Assembly: GCA_029979005.1 (NCBI GenBank)
Contig: JAPOIJ010000004.1
Coordinates: 1 to 64,000 of the forward strand
Reading direction: 5' to 3'
Length of the DNA: 64,000 nucleotides
From: Planctomycetota bacterium
GTDB taxonomy: Bacteria; Planctomycetota; Planctomycetia; Pirellulales; Pirellulaceae
Within the stretch, counting starts at the first letter, position 1; every line of letters begins with the position of its first letter. Below are positions 58,801-64,000 of this stretch, one piece after another. Below the pieces are notes generated by a model. That model saw only the letters and a program-made list of their open reading frames with translations. It had not been told where the DNA came from and made no database searches. Both the position numbers and the translations under genes were made by a program.

Positions 58801-59591
58801 CCGAGCGCACAGTTCATTCCAACACTAACCATTGGGAAATGCGAAATAGAATTCCAAAACGCTTCAACCAACTGTCCCGAAACAAACGTCGCCCCGGATT
58901 CAGCAAAGGTCCCTGAAACCATTACCGGAATTACATTCCCCGACTCTTCGAAATATCTGGAGATTGCAAATAAGCAGGCCTTCAAATTCAAAGTGTCGAT
59001 TACCGTTTCCGGAAATAAGATATCTACTCCGGCCTCTACCAGTGCCTGTACCTGAATAAAATATGACGCCTCCATTTCCTCGAAAGACGTATTTCGATAG
59101 GCGGGATCCTCAACCTTAGTACTGATTGCCGTCTGTTTGGAAGTTGGTCCGATCGAACCGGCGACGAAACGCGGTTGGTCAGGTGTCTTCGCTGTATATT
59201 CATCCGCTGCCCGTCTGGCGTTCGCTACTCCGGCAAAATTAATTTCCCGAACAATCTCTTCCGGAAAATCAAAATCACTCAATCCAACCAAACTCGCTTG
59301 AAACGTGTTGGTTTCAATAATGTCTGCGCCGGCCTCCAAATACTGACGATGCAAATCGGTAATCTTCTCTGGGTGAGTTAGCCCGAAAACATCCGTGCAA
59401 TTTTTGAGATCGTGCGGCCATTCTTGAAATCGCTCGCCACGGACTTCAGCCTCGGTCAAGCCGAGGCCAAAAATCATCGATCCCATCGCTCCATCAAGCA
59501 CCAAAATCTCTTTTTCAAGCCGATTAAGAAATAAATCAGTTTTACTTTTTTGGTTAACAACAGACACTTTTGGTTGTTCCCTTCGTCGCAA
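55818..59591 (-). CDS. metH: cobalamin-dependent methionine synthase
   Basis: [75 protein letters not shown]-terminal activation domain ([39 protein letters not shown]). Confidence 0.97.
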   Translation of the reverse strand: MRRREQPKVSVVNQKSKTDLFLNRLEKEILVLDGAMGSMIFGLGLTEAEVRGERFQEWPHDLKNCTDVFGLTHPEKITDLHRQYLEAGADIIETNTFQASLVGLSDFDFPEEIVREINFAGVANARRAADEYTAKTPDQPRFVAGSIGPTSKQTAISTKVEDPAYRNTSFEEMEASYFIQVQALVEAGVDILFPETVIDTLNLKACLFAISRYFEESGNVIPVMVSGTFAESGATFVSGQLVEAFWNSISHFPMVSVGMNCALGPDIMRSHIEELSKVSNRFISCHPNAGTPNEMGEFDLGPDQMAETIKEWAESGWLNIVGGCCGTTPAHIAAISQAVRGCQPHRPNQIEPLTRLSGSRPLNLRDDANFLMVGERTNVTGSRKFARLIRDEKFEEAIEVARDQVEGGAAVIDINMDDALLDGEQAMTTFLRLIAGESDISAVPVMIDSSKWSVIEAGLRAVQGKAIVNSISLKEGEAEFLERAKLVRRYGAAAVVMAFDEQGQAVETDDKVRICKRAYDLLTQELDFPPEDIIFDPNILTIATGMEEHDNYAVNFFDATRRIKVECPRAKISGGVSNVSFSFRGNGVVREAINSAFLFHAIEAGLDMGIVNAGQLEIYEEIPKDLLERVEDVLLNRRSDATDRLLEFSETVKDQKGKKSKTENLEWRGLSVEERLSHALVKGIDKFIVEDTEEARLAYDRCLSIIEGPMMDGMSTVGDLFGSGKMFLPQVVKSARVMKKAVAHLLPYMEEEKIASGLESQSYRGKILLATVKGDVHDIGKNIVGVVLGCNNYEVVDLGVMVSCEKILEAAVQHDVDLIGLSGLITPSLDEMVYVAKEMTRLNMTIPLLIGGATTSDKHTAVRIAPEYEPGVIHVLDASRSVGVVDRLINKDLKPQFMEENSTLQSKLVAGYEERQMTLVPYEEAYAKRFQTEWDTADLAKPAFTGTRSLGTATKGQSFVDAPNGHEEIKLEEIVKFIDWTPFFMSWELHGKYPKILDDEIVGEEATRLFGDAQVMLKKIIDESLLSARGLYGFWPANSDGDTVVLYENESREKEIARFPMLRQQWQRKGIDCFRSLADYVAPIESGRVDYVGGFAVTTGHGCDELAQQYREDLDDYNAIMVAALADRLAEAFAEMLHYRARVDWGFGAEENLSEEQLIKEKYRGIRPAAGYPACPDHTEKQTLWDLMDVEPITGIKLTESYAMWPGAAVSGLYFAHPESRYFSINKITKDQAEHYAKLKGQPIEEIERWLSPVLGY

Positions 59592-59758
59592 AATCCATTG
59601 CGATGTTAATTCAGGTCAGGTAGGCAAAAAGGCAGCATATGACAGCACTTATTTTAGTTCAGAAACGATTTCTCCGAAACCGAAGGCTCAAGACAATCTC
59701 AGGGTAGGCCGATGAGTAAGAAGTGCACCAATCTGCCAACTCGCCACCAGGTCTTGTG

Positions 59759-61264
59759 ATGAATCCAACGATTATTGTTCAGCAAAACTACGACTTCTCC
59801 GATCTCGTTTTACCCGTAAATCAACGGTCCGCTCAACCGCCTTCGGCAAACTCAAAAGCCGCCGTGATCCGCCCCGTCGCAATGCAAAACGTGCACCCCA
59901 ACGATCAGACTCTTGGCAATCCGCAAGACAGACAGACCAGTCACACCACTTCTCTTTCAGAAAACAGTCAATTGGGCAGCCAGACTCCACTGTCACCCCA
60001 ATCAATTCCAGTTGAAATCCGTCCAGTTTCCGAGCAACAATTCAATACACCTTCTGAACCATCTGCAACAGATTCTGAAGCTCAATACCACACCAGCGTA
60101 AATACGCATGCCCTGCCTGACGAACAACGCTTAGACCTACTGGCCACCCTTAGCCCTAATGAAACACGTGCATTGGATATGCCGGAATTTGCTTCGACGC
60201 AGGCTCACAGTCCACGTGTCATTCCTAACTTTGAAGAACTAACCAAAGGCATTGGGGCAACACCTCGTGTTGCGCTATCACCGAACGGGCAACCTTACCG
60301 CACATCGATCGGAGCTGACCGCGTTGATCAACTGCTGGCTCAAAACGAAAGAGAAAAATCAGCAATCGAAATTGACAAGCATTTCCAAGCGACGGTCAAA
60401 GCGAGGATTGATGCCGAGGAGCTATCACGCAATTCAGAGCGGCCAACAATTAAAAACACGAACGAAACTCGTTCAGATCATGCTGACATCGAACGACTCG
60501 CCCAAACGAGCAGTCATTCTCGAGAAGCAATTCAAGCGGAAGCCGAAAAAGTTACTCGGGAGTTTCTTCATGGCAGCGATCATGAAATCCCAAGCAGTGT
60601 TGCAGCCTGGGACGTTGAGGATTTTCGTTGGCCGGAAACAACCAACCAGATGATTGATTCAGGTGGGCCGTCTCTGGACTACCTTCACCAAAGCCTCCTT
60701 GCTCTTATGCACCCAGAACAGGCAAGAATCCTCATTGGTGGTGTTGGACGAGGCGAAGGCACCACATCAATTGCAATAAGCTTAGCCCGCTGGGTTGCAG
60801 GTTTAGGAAAGAAGGTTCTCCTGGTTGACGGCGATCTCTCAAGTGCAGACATGAGTCGCCAAGCGGGGATGGCAAAGAACATTTCATGGATGAATTCAAT
60901 TAGCTACACAATCCCCAACGCTGAACTAACAGTACGATCTCAAAAATCAAACCTGTGCTTGTTACCATTAAACTCAATGGATTCGAGAAGCCAGTGGCCA
61001 AGATTCATTTACGACGAATTGGGAAAGATAATCGATCAGGCTCAGCACGATTTTGATCTGGTCATTACGGATGTTGGGCCAGTTGAGCAAATAATGGCTG
61101 AATTAAGCAGACCTAGCTGCATCGCTGATGCTACCGTACTGGTTCACGATGGAGTACAATCAGGCCCACTAAAAACAGCCCAGAAACGAATGAAGATGTT
61201 CGGGTTCAGCAACCTGGTCATTGCTCAAAACCGGGCAACATTACCAACGCAAAACGCCGCCTAA
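59759..61264 (+). CDS. CpsD/ParA-like P-loop protein with a long disordered N-terminal region
   Basis: ARILIGGVGRGEGTTSIAISLARWVAGLGKKVLLVDGDLSSADMSRQAGM; DFDLVITDVGPVEQI. ATG 59759 preferred over GTG 59723. Confidence 0.8.
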   Translation: MNPTIIVQQNYDFSDLVLPVNQRSAQPPSANSKAAVIRPVAMQNVHPNDQTLGNPQDRQTSHTTSLSENSQLGSQTPLSPQSIPVEIRPVSEQQFNTPSEPSATDSEAQYHTSVNTHALPDEQRLDLLATLSPNETRALDMPEFASTQAHSPRVIPNFEELTKGIGATPRVALSPNGQPYRTSIGADRVDQLLAQNEREKSAIEIDKHFQATVKARIDAEELSRNSERPTIKNTNETRSDHADIERLAQTSSHSREAIQAEAEKVTREFLHGSDHEIPSSVAAWDVEDFRWPETTNQMIDSGGPSLDYLHQSLLALMHPEQARILIGGVGRGEGTTSIAISLARWVAGLGKKVLLVDGDLSSADMSRQAGMAKNISWMNSISYTIPNAELTVRSQKSNLCLLPLNSMDSRSQWPRFIYDELGKIIDQAQHDFDLVITDVGPVEQIMAELSRPSCIADATVLVHDGVQSGPLKTAQKRMKMFGFSNLVIAQNRATLPTQNAA

Positions 61265-61304
61265 ACCCAAGGGAATGCGGGCCGCGTGCTGACTTGAGAG
61301 TTAA

Positions 61305-62906
61305 GTGAAGTTAACCCGCCCACCGTGGATCACCATTGCCGCCTTCGCGTTCATTGTAGCTGCTGGAGGTTGGTTGCGTTTTCAGGTTGCCAGTCATGAT
61401 TTGTTGTGGCTGGATGAACTGCACACTGGATGGGTTGTCGACGCCTCCGGATTCAGTGACATCACGTCGCGTGCATCAGATGGCAACCAAACTCCATTTT
61501 TTTTCTGGATCACTTACCTGTTGATCCAACTACCAATCCAGCCCGAACTGGCGCTTCGTCTCGGGTCCCTTTTGGCCGGGATTGCCCTAAACGTGATCGC
61601 CCCGATCTGGGTGTGGCGTTGGTTTGGCAGTCGCCTCGGTGCTTTACTAACTGCTGCGCTGATCGCGTCTAACTTGGATTTCATTTACTACAGTACCGAA
61701 GCTCGCCCTTACGCGTTAATCCAGCTTCTGGGCTTGTTGCAGTTCGGTCTTTTCTTCCGCCTGTTGTGGCCAGCTTTCTCAAAATCGTCTGCCGATGAAT
61801 CCGCAAATCTTCCATCAAACATTAAGCCTCAAATTTTATTCGCACTTCTTTCTTTAGTCATGCTGTACACCCACCTAACCTCGGCTTGGCTGTTGGTAAC
61901 AGAAGCATTGGCTTTGGCAGTCTGCCTATTCCAAACGCCACGACTCATGCGGCGCATTCAACTCTGGCTCCCCGCAATCATGATAATCTGCGGGGGATTT
62001 CTACCTTTTGCTTTGGTTACTCACAGCATTTACTCCAGACGTAACAATTGGGAATTAGTCTCATCGATTCCCAATCTCATTACAAACAACCTTCCTGAAC
62101 TCTTGATTGTCATTCTTGCGCCCGCGCTTCTATTAATATGTCATGCAATTTTCATAAAACAGCAACCACAATTCGGCGCACGAAAACGAAAGCAACTCGG
62201 CCTGATTCTGCTGTGGGCACTCATCCCATTTATTTGCGTCGTCGGGCTCACCCTTACGGATGTCGCACCGTTAGCGCTACGTCGGTACACATTAATTGGC
62301 GCTGCCGCGATCCCGATCTTTGCTGGGTGCTGTACAGCATACTTCCCCTCGATTTGGCAACGAATCCTTCTCGCAACTCTGTTGTTCTCTAGCTTAATTT
62401 TCACTGGCTACTCCCTTAGCCCCATTGTGATGAACCCGTTTAACCAGAGTGGTTCATTACCGCATTTTCGCTCGGAGAATTGGCAAACTGTCATCGAAAA
62501 AATTAACTCTGAATCGGGAAATCAGGAGTCCCCCGTTTTTTTATTCGCCAATATTATTGAAGATGCAGAAGCAATGGAGTCCGACGATCTGCGCTTCCAG
62601 AACTACTTATTGTTCCCTCTCTCTTGGCCCTATTCGCTTAAACGCACCTACCCGACCGTCTCAGCCGGGCCAACGTTAACAGCTCCCCATTTTCGGCCAT
62701 CTCAAATCCGAAAAACGCTCGAAAACGAAGGCTGTTGGGTCATTGTTCGCGGAAATAAAGACCTTGCAGAACGAATTGGTTTTGAACTTGAAATGAGAGT
62801 TAACAACAAAATGGCAGAAAATCCGGCAACCTCCCCGCCCCCCATTCAAACCCAATTCTACGAAACGGCAGACAGTCCCGTTTATTTAATTTCGCTGACC
62901 TGGTGA
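61305..62906 (+). CDS. GT39/ArnT-like membrane glycosyltransferase
   Basis: GTG start; multi-TM; FQVASHDLLWLDELHTGW near the first TM, as in GT-C enzymes. Confidence 0.8.
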   Translation: MKLTRPPWITIAAFAFIVAAGGWLRFQVASHDLLWLDELHTGWVVDASGFSDITSRASDGNQTPFFFWITYLLIQLPIQPELALRLGSLLAGIALNVIAPIWVWRWFGSRLGALLTAALIASNLDFIYYSTEARPYALIQLLGLLQFGLFFRLLWPAFSKSSADESANLPSNIKPQILFALLSLVMLYTHLTSAWLLVTEALALAVCLFQTPRLMRRIQLWLPAIMIICGGFLPFALVTHSIYSRRNNWELVSSIPNLITNNLPELLIVILAPALLLICHAIFIKQQPQFGARKRKQLGLILLWALIPFICVVGLTLTDVAPLALRRYTLIGAAAIPIFAGCCTAYFPSIWQRILLATLLFSSLIFTGYSLSPIVMNPFNQSGSLPHFRSENWQTVIEKINSESGNQESPVFLFANIIEDAEAMESDDLRFQNYLLFPLSWPYSLKRTYPTVSAGPTLTAPHFRPSQIRKTLENEGCWVIVRGNKDLAERIGFELEMRVNNKMAENPATSPPPIQTQFYETADSPVYLISLTW

Positions 62907-64000
62907 CAGGTAACGCGGGCAGGGGAGAAAGGCCGAAGGTCAACCGTCAATTCTTTGCCTTCCGCCAGATCAGCCAGAGTGACTGCAGTACCAGTCGACA
63001 AATGCAACCCTCCTTTGAAATGCCCGGTCGCGACAAAGGCGGTCCCAGAATGACCAAGCTCACCTAAATAGGGAAAGCCGTCATAGGTCGCTGGGCGAAG
63101 CCCGGCCCAAGATCGCACGAAAGTAGCATCCCCTAAAATTCCCCCCAGACTTTCAGCCCAATTTCTTAACTCTTCCACTTCCGAGGCGGTGGTTCGACAG
63201 TCAAACCCTACTTCTTCAATGGTAGCCCCGGCGAGTACGTGCCCGTCCACCCGAGGAACGAGATAGCGAGTGCCGTCATTGACAACAGGTAAGTCAAGCC
63301 CCGACGTTAATTCATCGACCTTATATAACGCAATCTGTCCTCGCACCGGCTGCATCGGCAGTGCGACTCCGAGCGGTTGAACCAGTTTCTCCGTCCAAGG
63401 GCCTGCCGTGAAAAAATACTGGTCACCAACATACTTATCGTCTCCAACGCTGATTCCTACCACGCTTCCATCTTCAACCTGCACCTGACACTTTCCAGCA
63501 TGCTCATGCAACATCACACCCAAGCTTTGACAAGCACTTATTAACGCGGCGATATGGGCTGGGTTTGAAAATTGCGATTCACTAGGAACCCAAAGAGCTT
63601 TAGTAATGGCTGGCTCAATCTCGTCAACCAATGCATTTTCACCGGAATTTAGAAATGCTAATCGCTCCTCCGCTTCTTGAGAATTTAACTCCTCCACGGG
63701 AATACCACGACTTTCCCACTCAAATTGCATTCCAATCAGCGCCGCCACTTCACCGGCGCTCCTCGCAATATAAAGCCCACCGCACTTCCGAAAACCATTA
63801 TCAATTCCAGTCAAATCCCTAAGCTCTTCTGCCCAATGTTCATGAAGCTCGCTACTGATGGCTTCCAGAAATTCCATTGGGTGAATAGCGGTTGTCCGAC
63901 AGGTCGGCGGGAGAATCCCGGCGCCAGCCCAGGATGCTTTTTCACCAAATCCTTCTTGCTCAAGTAACACAACGGCATGCTTACGTTTTGCCAATTCATA
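62882..64000 (-). CDS. glycine oxidase ThiO-like FAD-dependent oxidoreductase, partial at the right edge
   Basis: Frame open through the edge (YELAKRKHAVVLLEQ), so the FAD-binding N-terminus lies outside. GPWTEKLVQPLGVALPMQPVRGQIALY, YLVPRVDGHVLAGATIEEVGFD, GLRPATYDGFPYLGEL, FVATGHFKGGLHLS. Confidence 0.88.
   Translation of the reverse strand, partial: YELAKRKHAVVLLEQEGFGEKASWAGAGILPPTCRTTAIHPMEFLEAISSELHEHWAEELRDLTGIDNGFRKCGGLYIARSAGEVAALIGMQFEWESRGIPVEELNSQEAEERLAFLNSGENALVDEIEPAITKALWVPSESQFSNPAHIAALISACQSLGVMLHEHAGKCQVQVEDGSVVGISVGDDKYVGDQYFFTAGPWTEKLVQPLGVALPMQPVRGQIALYKVDELTSGLDLPVVNDGTRYLVPRVDGHVLAGATIEEVGFDCRTTASEVEELRNWAESLGGILGDATFVRSWAGLRPATYDGFPYLGELGHSGTAFVATGHFKGGLHLSTGTAVTLADLAEGKELTVDLRPFSPARVTCHQVSEIK

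Noticed and set aside
1-64000. Defence island, prophage, transposon or CRISPR
   Set aside because: No Cas, transposase, integrase, restriction or phage structural genes and no regularly spaced direct repeats. The only tandem repeats are intragenic or short local duplications.

Overview
The window looks like ordinary chromosome of a planctomycete, probably Pirellulaceae. That placement is an inference from protein style and gene content; no marker gene was searched. I see about 35 well-supported coding regions, one tRNA-Leu(CAA) and six intrinsic terminators. There is no CRISPR array, rRNA, transposase, integrase or phage module. Housekeeping genes include hemD-hemE (fused), surE, rpsR, secA, waaA, metK, ruvX, metH and a ThiO-like gene cut by the window edge. 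The strongest leads are: (1) an isoprenoid-like neighbourhood with a squalene-hopene cyclase, a DUF116-like domain fused to a polyprenyl synthase, and a chorismate-lyase-like protein; (2) a SecA with a small beta-rich insertion in NBD2 and a much enlarged helical region; (3) a consensus-matching sigma-54 -24/-12 promoter followed by hairpins in the 630-nt gap before secA; (4) a series of perfect or near-perfect hairpins before a secreted Cys-rich repeat protein; (5) a dicarboxylate symporter fused to a periplasmic solute-binding domain; (6) a MscK-like channel split into two overlapping ORFs; (7) a prenyltransferase-beta-like protein that seems to lack zinc ligands. All family calls are by eye, with no database search.
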